A stretch of 64,000 nucleotides of DNA, taken from Lachnospira sp. (GTDB taxonomy: Bacteria; Bacillota; Clostridia; Lachnospirales; Lachnospiraceae). Shown here piece by piece: positions 45,305 through 53,992 of this stretch (positions within the stretch are counted from its first letter, which is position 1; each line of letters starts with the position of its first letter). Position numbers and translations under genes: made by a program. The stretch is from NCBI GenBank assembly GCA_017621205.1, contig JAGATQ010000051.1, forward strand, positions 64,001 through 128,000. Direction: 5' to 3'. A model generated the notes under the pieces. It searched no databases, had not been told where the DNA came from, and saw only the letters and a list, made by a program, of their open reading frames with translations.

Positions 45305-45317
45305 CTAATTGCAAAAC
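45305..45317. repeat. Solitary family 1 end
   Basis: CTAATTGCAAAAC followed by ttgcatccgttag matches the terminal ~25 bp of copies 5 and 7. Nothing of the stem remains. Confidence 0.35.
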
Positions 45318-45333
45318 TTGCATCCGTTAGTTC

Positions 45334-45366
45334 AAAAAAGGCTCCCGGAATAATCCGAAAGCCTTT
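45334..45366 (-). terminator. Terminator of the hypA-DUF5692 operon
   Basis: On the - strand AAGGCTttcGG-ATTATT-CCgggAGCCTT is followed by TTTTGAAC, ~100 bp after the DUF5692 stop. Confidence 0.7.
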
Positions 45367-45462
45367 ATAAACTGATTCACTCTTCACATTGTAAAAATCC
45401 TTGGTATCCCTATCAATACCCTGCCCTTGTCACTACATTCTGAAAATCCATTATATCTATTA

Positions 45463-46500
45463 CTATTTTGCTCTTGCCATAGCCTCCTTAAAGTCCTTCG
45501 TATCCTTAAAGATTTCATTCTTCCAAGGATTCTTCTTCTGCTCCTTCGCACGCTTCAGAATATAAGCAAAGACAAATACATTAACCATAATGGATGCTAC
45601 AGAAATCAAGCCCTGTGCTGTCGGCTCTGCCACCGTCGGCATGTTTTGACCCATGGCTGCTGCAATTCCGCCTTCTCCATATACGGAGGTTACCGTCGTA
45701 AATCTGCTGGCATCCTGGAATAATGGAAATACTTGTGCAAACATACACCACAGTGCCAGTGTATTGGCACGGTTCTGAATCCAGCCACCCTTGTTCCAAA
45801 GTGCTGCTGCAAATGTAGGTGCAAGTAACAGTGCAAGACCACAATACCATGAATGGGTAGGCAGATTGAGATACGTATACTGGAAGTTCCATACATCATA
45901 CGCCAGTACATATACCCATATCATATCCGGCCACAGCATATCCTGCTTATTCTTGGAGGAATAGATTCCCCACCAGCCAGTCATACAGAAGATATTAATA
46001 ATACCCGCCAGACCATTTAACACATTCCACCAGCCGCCGTACAGCCATACACCCTCGGAGGATAACCACCAGCCCCCTGCCAGTGAACCTGCCCGGACTG
46101 CGGATTCAAAATCAGAAACAACAGCAATGAGAATGTTAATCGCTACAATGGCAAATGGAAATACCTTAAACCATTCTACTTTGCCAAGCTTTCCCCAGTG
46201 ATACTTTAAAATCATGAAGCCGATACATCCTGCTGTTGCAGCATAGAGCTTAGCATAATGGAACCAGCTGTTCATGTGTACATAGGTATCGTTGTTCAGT
46301 GCCCATTCTGCTCCCATCGCTGCACCGACATAAATCGCAATAAAATATACTGTCAATACTGCCGGAAGTACAAAGAAACATGCGATTCCCCCTGCTTTAG
46401 AACGACGTGCTATTTCGTTCATCACAACCAGTCCGGCAAATACCAGAAGCCATCCTAATAGCTGCCATCCTGCTGTCTCACCATAAATTTGAAAAAACAT
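45463..46500 (-). CDS. DUF5692 multi-pass membrane protein
   Basis: A 345-residue integral membrane protein with about nine helices and many Trp and Tyr residues (GWWNVLNGLAG, MTGWWGIYSSKNKQD, YVLAYDVWNFQYTYLNL). From memory it matches the DUF5692 family, unknown function. It ends the tetR-hypB-oxidoreductase-hypA operon, 25 bp after hypA. Position suggests a membrane partner of the oxidoreductase (electron or ion transfer) or a transporter; no cofactor motif is visible. Confidence 0.75.
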   Translation of the reverse strand: MFFQIYGETAGWQLLGWLLVFAGLVVMNEIARRSKAGGIACFFVLPAVLTVYFIAIYVGAAMGAEWALNNDTYVHMNSWFHYAKLYAATAGCIGFMILKYHWGKLGKVEWFKVFPFAIVAINILIAVVSDFESAVRAGSLAGGWWLSSEGVWLYGGWWNVLNGLAGIINIFCMTGWWGIYSSKNKQDMLWPDMIWVYVLAYDVWNFQYTYLNLPTHSWYCGLALLLAPTFAAALWNKGGWIQNRANTLALWCMFAQVFPLFQDASRFTTVTSVYGEGGIAAAMGQNMPTVAEPTAQGLISVASIMVNVFVFAYILKRAKEQKKNPWKNEIFKDTKDFKEAMARAK

Positions 46501-46525
46501 ACGAATCTCTCCTTTCCTTTTTTAC

Positions 46526-46870
46526 CTACTCCACCTCTATTTCCTTAATATTGAACTCATTTCCCTGCAGGAGGTACGTCTCCTCACTGCCACAATGGGG
46601 GCATACTTTACCGTATTCCACCGTGGGATAGGTTTTTTCACAACCTTCACAAAACGTAACCGCAGGAAGTGTTTCAACAATAAGTTCCGAATCCATAAAC
46701 AGCGGACGCTTGGCTGCCGCCCATTTCCAACAGCTTTGTAAATATGGCTCAATCACTGTAGAAACCTCGCCCAGCTCCAGCGTTACCCTGTGAATCTTAG
46801 TGACCTCATTATCCGCTGCCACCTTCTCAAGATGGTCCATAATATGAAATGTTACACCTAATTCGTGCAT
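46526..46870 (-). CDS. hypA: HypA-type nickel metallochaperone
   Basis: Nickel insertion protein of 114 residues that delivers Ni to [NiFe]-hydrogenase or urease-type enzymes with HypB. The N-terminal MHELGVTFHIMDHL holds the Ni-binding His2-Glu3; the zinc site has CEGCEKTYP and CPHCGSEE. It starts 14 bp after the oxidoreductase stop. No hydrogenase structural gene or hypCDEF is in the window, which is odd. Confidence 0.92.
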   Translation of the reverse strand: MHELGVTFHIMDHLEKVAADNEVTKIHRVTLELGEVSTVIEPYLQSCWKWAAAKRPLFMDSELIVETLPAVTFCEGCEKTYPTVEYGKVCPHCGSEETYLLQGNEFNIKEIEVE

Positions 46871-46884
46871 ATTCGTATTCCCTT

Positions 46885-49683
46885 TTATTCCTTGCTACTC
46901 TTTTTCCTCTTAAATTTCAGCTTAATGGACTGCTTTGCCATATTCGGCAAAATGTATTTGAGCTTCTCCTCCGATGTACGCATCACAGATGCTCCCGGAA
47001 GCTCCCGGTGAAGCTTGATGGCATCAAACATACATTTCGTAGTACAAACTCCACAGCCAATACATTTATTCGGGTCTACAACAGACGCTCCACAAGAAAG
47101 ACATCTCGATGCCTCCGCCTGAACCTGCTTCTCTGTAAGAGAGTGCGACAAATCCCGAAAGGTCTGTGCCTGCTCTTTGGCATCCGCCTTTTTAGGGCTC
47201 TGTCGTTTGGCTTTATCATATTCAGGAACCGTAATATTCCCCTTGTCAAGCTCAACAAAATCCCGACGGTTTCTTCCAATAGTTAGTGTGCAATGCTCAT
47301 GCACATACCGGTGCAGGGAAATGGCACCTTCCCTTCCGGCAGCAATGGCATCAATGGCAAATTTCGGTCCCGTATAGACATCACCACCGACAAAAATATC
47401 CGGCTCCGAGGTCTGATAGGTTAAACGGTTGGCAAGTGCACCACCGTTCGGTCTGCACTCCACATGCAAGCCATTCAGCATATTGCCCCAGTCAACTGCC
47501 TGACCCACAGAGAATATAACAGCACCACAGGAAACCGTTATGGTCTCCTCTTCATCATAAACTGGCGCAAAGCGTCCCTGTTCATCCAATACCCGAACAC
47601 ATTTCTTAAATACAACTCCGGTTACCTTACCGTCCTCACTGAGAACCTCCTTTGGTCCCCAGCCACAATTGATTTCAACCTGTTCCTCCTGTGCCTCAGC
47701 AATCTCCTCCTCACTGGCAGGCATTTCCTCTCTCTGCTCCAGACAATACATCAAAACCTTGCCATCACCACATCTTGTAGCTGTTCTGGCCGCATCAATC
47801 GCCACATTGCCACCACCGACAACGACCACATCTGATGAAAGTTCAAAGGCTTCCTTCTCACTTGCTTCCCGCAAGAAATCAACTGCCGTATATACTCCAT
47901 TAGCATTCTCGTTCGGAATTCCCGGTTTTCTGCCCTTCTGACATCCAATTGCTACATAAAAGCCTTTATAACCCTGCTCTCTCAACTCTTCAATCGTAAT
48001 ATCCTTACCGACCTCAACACCACACTGGAAGGTAACCCCAAGCTCCTTGATAACTGCAATCTCTGCCGCCAGCAAATCTTTTTCCAGCTTGTAAGACGGA
48101 ATTCCATAGCGAAGCATTCCACCCGGCTCATCACTTTTTTCAAATACAGTTGGTTTATAGCCGGTTAAAGCAAGATAATAAGCACATGATAAGCCCGCAG
48201 GTCCGGAACCAATTATCGCTATTTTCTCATTAAAGCCTCCCTGCAGAGATGGAATCGTTGGCTTGGGAATGTATCTTGTCTTGGCATCTAAATCCCGCTC
48301 TGCCACAAACCGCTTTACCTCATCAATGGCAACCGCTTCGTCAACGCTTCCTCTCGTACAGGCATCCTCGCAGCGACGGTTACAGACATGCCCACAAACC
48401 GCCGGCAAGGGGTTATCTTTTTTTATGAGTGCCAATGCATCTTCATAGCGTCCTTCCTTTGCCAATTGCAGATATCCCTGTACCGCAATATGTGCCGGAC
48501 AGGCTGTCTTACATGGTGCCGTTCCTGTATCATAGCAGTTAATACGGTTCGTATCCCTGTAGTTATGCGACCACATGTGTTCGCCCCAAGGCTGGTCTTT
48601 TGGAAGTGGAATTCTAGGATAGGTAATGTCGCACCCCTCCTTATCGCAAAGCTTCTGTCCCAGCTTTACCGCTCCTGCCGGACAGCTTTCCACACACTTT
48701 CCACAGGCAACACACTTATCCTTCTCTACATTGGCAATGTATGCGGAACGGGACATGTTGGGGGTATTAAATAACTGGGATGTCCGCAGGGCATAACATA
48801 CATTGACATTGCAGTTACAGATTGCAAAAATCTTATTTTTTCCATCAATATTGGTAATCTGATGGACAAATCCATTCTCCTCTGCCTGTTTAAATATATC
48901 CAGTGCCTCTTCCTTAGTGATATAGCGTCCATCCTTCTGGGTCTCCACAACATAATCTGCCATGTCACCAACAGCAATGCACCATCCCTCCGGGTCATCT
49001 GCGCAGCCCTCGTCATGGGTCAGACGGGAACGCCTGCAGGAGCATGGACTGGAAGCATACTGACCCTCATACTTATCAAGCCAGTAAGAAATATGTTCCA
49101 AATCAATGGATTCATTCTCCATCTCAATTGCCTTTTCCACCGGAATAACATGCATTCCGATTCCGGCTCCTCCCTCTGGCACAAAGGGCGTAATCTTCTC
49201 CAGTGGCAGCCGTGACATGTGCTCAAAGAAAATACCCATCTCCGGGTTGGATTTCAGAATGCTGGCATTCATATTGAAAAATTCCGCACAGCCGGGCACA
49301 TACATCGGCAGCACATACTGTAGTTCGTGGGCTTCATTTTCCCAGTTGTATTCCAGAAGTCCTTTGCGTGCCATCTCGTCCAGCAATTCCTCACATTTGT
49401 CCTCCTCCAGACCGGAAAGCTTTACCATCTGTGCCAGCGTCTTCGGCTTACGAACACCCATTTTTAAGGCAAGCTCTGCCTCTTCATCCGTCACGACCCC
49501 TGCAAGCCCCCAGTATTCCGGGTCTTCTCTCGTAATCTTTTCAAGTCCCAGCTTTTGCGGGATTCTGTCCGTAATCATTTTCCCAAGCTTCGCAATCGGC
49601 TCCCGGAATGGTTCCTCCGGATTCGGTGAAAATTTCGGATATTCATAATCCGGATACAACTCCTTGTCTAACTCTTTCTCCAT
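46885..49683 (-). CDS. Large Fe-S/FAD/NAD(P) oxidoreductase with GltD-like core
   Basis: A 932-residue cytoplasmic enzyme. Residues ~1-310: an unusual N-terminal domain with a small winged-helix-like part and a Cys-rich SSPCSCRRSR motif plus ICNCNVNVC. Residues ~320-350: a ferredoxin site CVACGKCVESCP. Residues ~385-830: GltD-like NADPH:ferredoxin-type core with CKTACPAHI and CGHVCNRRCEDAC clusters, FAD motif IIGSGPAGLSCAYYLA and NAD(P) motif VVVGGGNVAIDAARTA. Residues ~870-915: CLSCGASVV and CIGCGVCTTKCMF. Similar proteins channel electrons between NAD(P)H and ferredoxin-like partners. Real substrate unknown. A partial family 1 element ends 32 bp upstream. Confidence 0.85.
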   Translation of the reverse strand: MEKELDKELYPDYEYPKFSPNPEEPFREPIAKLGKMITDRIPQKLGLEKITREDPEYWGLAGVVTDEEAELALKMGVRKPKTLAQMVKLSGLEEDKCEELLDEMARKGLLEYNWENEAHELQYVLPMYVPGCAEFFNMNASILKSNPEMGIFFEHMSRLPLEKITPFVPEGGAGIGMHVIPVEKAIEMENESIDLEHISYWLDKYEGQYASSPCSCRRSRLTHDEGCADDPEGWCIAVGDMADYVVETQKDGRYITKEEALDIFKQAEENGFVHQITNIDGKNKIFAICNCNVNVCYALRTSQLFNTPNMSRSAYIANVEKDKCVACGKCVESCPAGAVKLGQKLCDKEGCDITYPRIPLPKDQPWGEHMWSHNYRDTNRINCYDTGTAPCKTACPAHIAVQGYLQLAKEGRYEDALALIKKDNPLPAVCGHVCNRRCEDACTRGSVDEAVAIDEVKRFVAERDLDAKTRYIPKPTIPSLQGGFNEKIAIIGSGPAGLSCAYYLALTGYKPTVFEKSDEPGGMLRYGIPSYKLEKDLLAAEIAVIKELGVTFQCGVEVGKDITIEELREQGYKGFYVAIGCQKGRKPGIPNENANGVYTAVDFLREASEKEAFELSSDVVVVGGGNVAIDAARTATRCGDGKVLMYCLEQREEMPASEEEIAEAQEEQVEINCGWGPKEVLSEDGKVTGVVFKKCVRVLDEQGRFAPVYDEEETITVSCGAVIFSVGQAVDWGNMLNGLHVECRPNGGALANRLTYQTSEPDIFVGGDVYTGPKFAIDAIAAGREGAISLHRYVHEHCTLTIGRNRRDFVELDKGNITVPEYDKAKRQSPKKADAKEQAQTFRDLSHSLTEKQVQAEASRCLSCGASVVDPNKCIGCGVCTTKCMFDAIKLHRELPGASVMRTSEEKLKYILPNMAKQSIKLKFKRKKSSKE

Positions 49684-49715
49684 TGCGCTTCCTCCCTTCT
49701 TTACTTTAGTGTATT

Positions 49716-49771
49716 TAGGTAATTGCGAAATTATTAATTGCGGATACGATAGTCATAGTTTCTCAACTATC
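49716..49771 (-). repeat. Internally deleted family 1 element
   Basis: The left end taggtaattgcgaaat and the segment aattgcggatacgatagtcat match copy 7 closely; GATAGT ... ACTATC (49748-49771) leaves a mini-stem. It overlaps the hypB stop and its edge is 32 bp before the oxidoreductase start. Confidence 0.6.
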
Positions 49772-50435
49772 CTCTCCAGTTGGCAATCTCATTGCGTAAC
49801 CACTGTGCCCAGACGTCAATTCCTTCTCCTGTTTTGGCACAAATCGGAATCACCCTGGCATCGGGATTTCTCTTATGAACATATTGCTCCACCAGCTCCA
49901 TATCAAAATCAAAGTAGGGCAATACATCAATTTTATTTATCAGAACTACATCGCAGATTTGAAACATCAAAGGATACTTTAACGGTTTGTCATGTCCCTC
50001 TGGGACAGAAAGTATCATGGCATTTTTCGACGCTCCCGTATCAAACTCCGCAGGACATACAAGATTGCCCACATTCTCCAAAATTGCCAGTTCCACATCC
50101 CCGACCTCAAGCCCTTCCACTCCCTGCCGGGTCATCTCTGCGTCCAGATGGCACATTCCTCCGGTATGCAGCTGGATGGATTTGACACCGCTTTCTGCAA
50201 TCACTCTGGCATCCACATCGGAATCAATATCCGCCTCCATGACACCAATCTTAAATTCATCCTTTAACGCTTCAATGGTTCTCAGTAGCGTTGTCGTCTT
50301 TCCCGAACCGGGCGAGGACATTAGATTTAACAAAAAAACGCCCTTCTCCTTAAGCTCTGCCCGAAGCTCCTCTGCACGCTTATCGTTATCAGCAAAGACA
50401 CTCTCTTTAATTTCTAATACTCTTATGTCTCCCAT
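49767..50435 (-). CDS. hypB: HypB-type nickel GTPase
   Basis: GTPase that works with HypA in nickel delivery. The 222-residue product starts at MGDIRVLEIKESV, two bases past the tetR stop (TGAGATG), with GGGTG inside the end of tetR. P-loop SSPGSGKTTTL, EADIDSDVDA, LHTGGMCHLDAEM, VENVGNLVCPA-like ENVGNLVCPAEFD with the metal-binding Cys, and NKIDVLPYFDFD are all present. It lacks an N-terminal His-rich nickel store. Stop overlaps a partial family 1 repeat. Confidence 0.93.
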   Translation of the reverse strand: MGDIRVLEIKESVFADNDKRAEELRAELKEKGVFLLNLMSSPGSGKTTTLLRTIEALKDEFKIGVMEADIDSDVDARVIAESGVKSIQLHTGGMCHLDAEMTRQGVEGLEVGDVELAILENVGNLVCPAEFDTGASKNAMILSVPEGHDKPLKYPLMFQICDVVLINKIDVLPYFDFDMELVEQYVHKRNPDARVIPICAKTGEGIDVWAQWLRNEIANWRG

Positions 50436-50436
50436 C

Positions 50437-50994
50437 TCACACCCGCTTTCTGATTCCATTCATAATTACTCTAACCATTTCCTCTTTGCCTTCCTCGTAG
50501 GTCAATCCATTCTCAACCAGAATCCGGCTATCCATAAATTTCCTTACCGTTCCTTCCACCATAGCCATTACAATAGGCAGGGACACCTGTGCAATCTTAT
50601 CCTCCTGCATCCCCTTCTTCAGATACTCCTCTACCAGCTTCCAGCCCCTATTCACGGATTCCATCAAACGCTTGTAAGGCTTTGGATATTTTTCCGCTAA
50701 ATCATGCATCCCGCTAAGACCGATATTGTGGTACTTCGTGGGAAGTGCACAAAGAAGCTGCTCCACCTTCCCAACCACATCAAGACTTTCGTCCGCCTCT
50801 ATCTCCTCCTGCATCTTAAGAAAATCCTCCGAATATCTGTCTGCGATTCCCATTAAAACCGCCTGCTTGCTTTCAAAAACCGTGTAAATTGTCTTCTTAC
50901 TGATTCCCATGCTCTTAGCAACGTCATTCATGGTGAATTTCAGACCGTTTTTTGTAAATTCTGCAATTGCTGTATCAATTATTTTTTCTCTCAT
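50437..50994 (-). CDS. TetR-family transcriptional regulator
   Basis: A 185-residue TetR regulator: HTH at residues ~20-45 (FTMNDVAKSMGISKKTIYTV) and an all-helical ligand domain. First gene of the operon and translationally coupled to hypB, so it probably controls hypB, the oxidoreductase, hypA and the DUF5692 gene. Ligand unknown. A terminator-like hairpin lies in its leader at 51012-51052. Confidence 0.9.
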   Translation of the reverse strand: MREKIIDTAIAEFTKNGLKFTMNDVAKSMGISKKTIYTVFESKQAVLMGIADRYSEDFLKMQEEIEADESLDVVGKVEQLLCALPTKYHNIGLSGMHDLAEKYPKPYKRLMESVNRGWKLVEEYLKKGMQEDKIAQVSLPIVMAMVEGTVRKFMDSRILVENGLTYEEGKEEMVRVIMNGIRKRV

Positions 50995-51011
50995 TATCAG
51001 ACCCTCTTTTT

Positions 51012-51052
51012 TATAAAAAAACAGGAAACCAGAATTAATTTTTCGGTTTCCT
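51012..51052 (-). terminator. Terminator-like hairpin just upstream of tetR
   Basis: AGGAAACC (51023-51030) / GGTTTCCT (51045-51052); read on the - strand it is followed by GTTTTTTTAT. It lies 28 bp before the tetR start and downstream of family 2 copy E in its proposed sense, so it could end an E transcript or attenuate the operon. Confidence 0.55.
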
Positions 51053-51135
51053 TTATTTTATCATACTAGGTTTAGACTGTCAATTTATAACGTTGGTTTT
51101 CTTAATATAATTGTTTCAGTATGGGGGATTTTTAT

Positions 51136-51369
51136 AGCATGGAATGGGGACACACTCTCAATTTGTTCCGTTGTACGAGAATAAGTATTTCTAGGATATT
51201 CCCATGAGGAATTATGTGCTGCCGCAACCGACGCACATTCGCCATCCATGACTCAGGTGCGTCTTTTCGGGACATCCAGTCCCGAAATTGCTGATTGCCA
51301 GAGGGAATATCAAGAAATGCTAATTCTCTCCCAAAGTCACAAATTGAGAGTGTGCCCCCATTCCATGCC
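51136..51369 (-). ncRNA. Family 2 structured element, copy E
   Basis: 234 bp. The terminal stem GCATGGAATGGGGACACACT... (from 51137) pairs at 27 of 28 positions with the right arm ending at 51368; the one odd position is a G-U on the - strand. P3 GACGCAC/GTGCGTC, P4 GGGAC-atcca-GTCCC, GCAA/TTGC inner helix. Confidence 0.6.
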
Positions 51370-51540
51370 CCTGAAGATTACTGACAAATCACTTTTTAAA
51401 TGGAAACGAGGGTTAAACGAATTTATCCCCCTGTTATTATAGAAATGACATAGTTACAACCGCTCCATCCCAGATAATCCTTTCCAACCACTTGAACTAT
51501 TAGAGATACGAACTTAGAAAGCTTATCTGCGACTTCAAGA
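51370..51540. other. 171-bp spacer between divergent family 2 copies E and F
   Basis: Same length as the A-B spacer and similar at both ends, different in the middle. No gene is supported; short open frames that run through E or F are incidental. Confidence 0.5.
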
Positions 51541-51775
51541 GGCATAAAACCGGACGGTACTATAAATTTGTGACTTTGGTAGGAGATTAGTATTTCTTGA
51601 TATTCCCATAAACCACAGCAATTTCGGGGCAGGACGCCCCGAAAAGACGCCGCTGAGCCATGGATGGCGAATCGGCGTCGTTTGCGTCAATTACTGCTTA
51701 CTACATGGGAATATCCTAGAAATACTTATCCCCGCACAACGGAACAAATTTATAGTACCGTCCGGTTTTATGCCG
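51541..51775 (+). ncRNA. Family 2 structured element, copy F
   Basis: 235 bp. The terminal stem is a perfect 29-bp inverted repeat (51541-51569 with 51747-51775) whose inner part differs from all other copies. P3 GACGCCG/CGGCGTC and P4 CGGGGC/GCCCCG both differ from the other copies in a compensated way. The following GTCCGAA is shared with copy B (GTTCGAA). Confidence 0.62.
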
Positions 51776-51808
51776 TCCGAAGCTAATACAAGTCAAACAT
51801 CAAATAGT

Positions 51809-52261
51809 TCAAATAACCTTCTCCATTTCATCATACACAAGAACATCTCCATTATCCGCCTGAATCCGGCAGGTTTTCTTCTCCCTGTATCCACGCTTCA
51901 AATACATTTCCTTGGCTGCTAGTGACGAGTCAATATGTACGCTGTGAAATCGCTCTGCAATATTAGTCTCTGCAAAGTCCATAAGCTCACTGCCCAATCC
52001 ACGGGACTGATACTTCGGCAATACAAAAAGACGGTTTACCGCATTTTCTTTGATTGTTACCGTTCCTGCCAAATAACCGTCTACCTCCAACAGCCACACC
52101 CTGCCCTGTTCTATATCCTCTAAAACATGTTCCCTGCTATGGTGCTTTAGGAAAAAATCGACTACACCCTGGGGATAATAATGTGGATAGATCTCGGAAA
52201 TGGTATCTTTCGTAATCTGTAGAACAATTTCTAAATCTGTTATCTTTGCTAATCGTATCAT
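51809..52261 (-). CDS. GNAT-family N-acetyltransferase
   Basis: A 150-residue GNAT enzyme. Start MIRLAKITDLEI has GAGGG at good spacing and matches the usual opening; seven upstream codons are excluded. The acetyl-CoA motif is LPKYQSRGLGSELMDFAE, and the C-terminal HIDSSLAAKEMYLKRGYREK is typical. Substrate unknown. First of three small - strand enzymes that may not be co-transcribed (88 bp to the next). Confidence 0.88.
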   Translation of the reverse strand: MIRLAKITDLEIVLQITKDTISEIYPHYYPQGVVDFFLKHHSREHVLEDIEQGRVWLLEVDGYLAGTVTIKENAVNRLFVLPKYQSRGLGSELMDFAETNIAERFHSVHIDSSLAAKEMYLKRGYREKKTCRIQADNGDVLVYDEMEKVI

Positions 52262-52349
52262 GAAGTCCCTCACTTCTCTCATTTTCTCTTCAAGAAACCT
52301 CTCCTGTAATAGTAGTTCCCAGGTTGCAGGCTGAAAAATAACTGCCCCA

Positions 52350-53234
52350 TTATTTTCTCCTATCTCGTCTTATAAATGGTTCTTGAATATCCTCCGACAG
52401 CAACATGCCATATTTATCCGGGCGCCTGTAAGCATTGCCATGTACCTCCCGTTTACGGTACTCCCGCATCTCGCTCAGCGGAAAATCCGCCATGAAAATC
52501 CCCTCTGATTCATCTGCTTCTATAATCAGTGTATCTCTCGAACCCGCATCCTGTGGCCGATATGCAATCCCATCAAATGCTGTGGAATGTCCGTTGCAAT
52601 CCGGCTGCATACACGGGTAATTTACTGTAGCAATGCCTATCATATTCTCATAGGCCCTTCCCCGCAGCTGCGAAATACGATTAATCTCCATAGGGCATGC
52701 ATTGGGAACAAGCAGTATCTCCGCTCCCTTTAACATAAGAATTCTTGCACTCTCTGGAAATTCCCTGTCATAACAAATCATACTGCCAACCATAACATTT
52801 CCCTTATCTGTATTCAGTTCTGCAACAGGAAATTCCTCTCCTTTGGTAAGCCGTATCTCATCCCCAAAATCACAAGTATGTACCTTGGCATAGGTATACA
52901 CCTCATCCCCAAAGCGGTCGATTAGACATACCGCATTTCTCGGAAGCGGCTCAAAGCGTTCCAAAAAGGTAATGCCAATTGCCATATCAAGCTCCTTCGC
53001 CAGCTTCCTATACTCTGCTATAAAGGTGCTATCCTTGCCAATTGCCATAGCCTTTAACACTCCAACATCCTCTGGAATCTGATAACCACAGCTGTACATT
53101 TCTGGAAACAGGGCAATGTCTGCACCAAGTTTTTTAGCCTGTCTGCAATATTCCAGCCCCTTTTTAAGATTCCCCTCTAACGTTCCCTCTGGCATTATTT
53201 GAAGCAATGCCACTCTTATCTCTATTGGCTCCAT
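52350..53234 (-). CDS. Carbon-nitrogen hydrolase (nitrilase superfamily amidase)
   Basis: A 294-residue cytoplasmic amidase. The catalytic triad is visible: Glu45 in LFPEMYSCGY, Lys in YAKVHTCDFGDE (near 119) and Cys in SMICYDREFPES (near 159). It is close to the N-carbamoylputrescine amidase and omega-amidase branches, but the substrate cannot be read. It begins 12 bp after the GNAT gene at 53247, so the two likely form an operon. Confidence 0.9.
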   Translation of the reverse strand: MEPIEIRVALLQIMPEGTLEGNLKKGLEYCRQAKKLGADIALFPEMYSCGYQIPEDVGVLKAMAIGKDSTFIAEYRKLAKELDMAIGITFLERFEPLPRNAVCLIDRFGDEVYTYAKVHTCDFGDEIRLTKGEEFPVAELNTDKGNVMVGSMICYDREFPESARILMLKGAEILLVPNACPMEINRISQLRGRAYENMIGIATVNYPCMQPDCNGHSTAFDGIAYRPQDAGSRDTLIIEADESEGIFMADFPLSEMREYRKREVHGNAYRRPDKYGMLLSEDIQEPFIRRDRRK

Positions 53235-53246
53235 CCTTTTCTCCTA

Positions 53247-53771
53247 TCACTCCTGCACGAAAGCATCTTCTTTCAACCTGGAAAACATCTTCATATCCAA
53301 TATCTTTCCATTCTTCACTGCATTACACCGCAAAACCCCTTCTAACTGAAAGCCTGCCTTCTCAAGCACACGACAGGAGGCCGTATTGTAAGCAAATGGC
53401 TCGGCAAATATTCTGATAATATCCGTATGCTGAAAAATATAGCTGCAAACCTGTTTTACTGCACTGGTTGCGATACCCTTGCCCCAGTAAGGTTCACCGA
53501 TATAATATCCCATTTCAGCCGTTCTAAAATGAATATTTTCACATCGAAACACTCCAATACTCCCAGCAACCTGTCCATCCACAATTATCGCAAATGCAAA
53601 GGTCTTCGTTTCGTCAGATGCAAGCATGGCTGTTATATATTCCTCTGCGTCCTTTGTCGTATACGGGCAGGGTAATCCATCCCGTAAATTATTTAAAATA
53701 TTTTTATTGTTCAGCAAGGCAGCCAAAGCCTGTGCATCTTTTATATCCCATTTTCTGATACTGCATTCCAT
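53247..53771 (-). CDS. RimJ/RimL-type GNAT acetyltransferase
   Basis: A 174-residue acetyltransferase: SIRKWDIKDAQALAALLNNK at the start, GSIGVFRCENIHFRTAEMGY, YIGEPYWGKGIATSAVKQVC (acetyl-CoA loop) and AEPFAYNTASCRVLEKAGFQ, all diagnostic of the RimJ/RimL branch. Likely acetylates a protein N-terminus or small amine. First gene of the pair with the nitrilase; family 1 copy 6 ends 32 bp upstream. Confidence 0.9.
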   Translation of the reverse strand: MECSIRKWDIKDAQALAALLNNKNILNNLRDGLPCPYTTKDAEEYITAMLASDETKTFAFAIIVDGQVAGSIGVFRCENIHFRTAEMGYYIGEPYWGKGIATSAVKQVCSYIFQHTDIIRIFAEPFAYNTASCRVLEKAGFQLEGVLRCNAVKNGKILDMKMFSRLKEDAFVQE

Positions 53772-53803
53772 ATCGTTCCTCTCCTTTATTAAGAATGGTT
53801 AGT

Positions 53804-53951
53804 TAAATAATTGTAAAATAAAATGCTCCCTGCACTATCGTCATGATTATCTGTAAATTCACTTCGTTGTCTTTGCTTCGCAAAGTACAAAGGCGTAAAT
53901 TTACAGATAATCATGACAAAGCCCCATAAATATTAGTTTCACAATTACCTA
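53804..53951 (-). repeat. Family 1 palindromic element, copy 6, with target duplication
   Basis: Ends taaataattgtaaaat / gtttcacaattaccta; stem GTCATGATTATCTGTAAATT with one C-A on + (G-U on -); cap CTTTGCTTCGCAAAG. It is flanked by the direct repeat AATGGTTAG (53794-53802 and 53954-53962), a probable target-site duplication. Confidence 0.88.
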
Positions 53952-53992
53952 AAAATGGTTAGACATTTATGGAACACATTATTCTAAGAACT

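Noticed and set aside
49716-49771. Terminator between hypB and the oxidoreductase gene
   Set aside because: The short GATAGT/ACTATC stem is the rest of a deleted family 1 repeat and has no T-tract.
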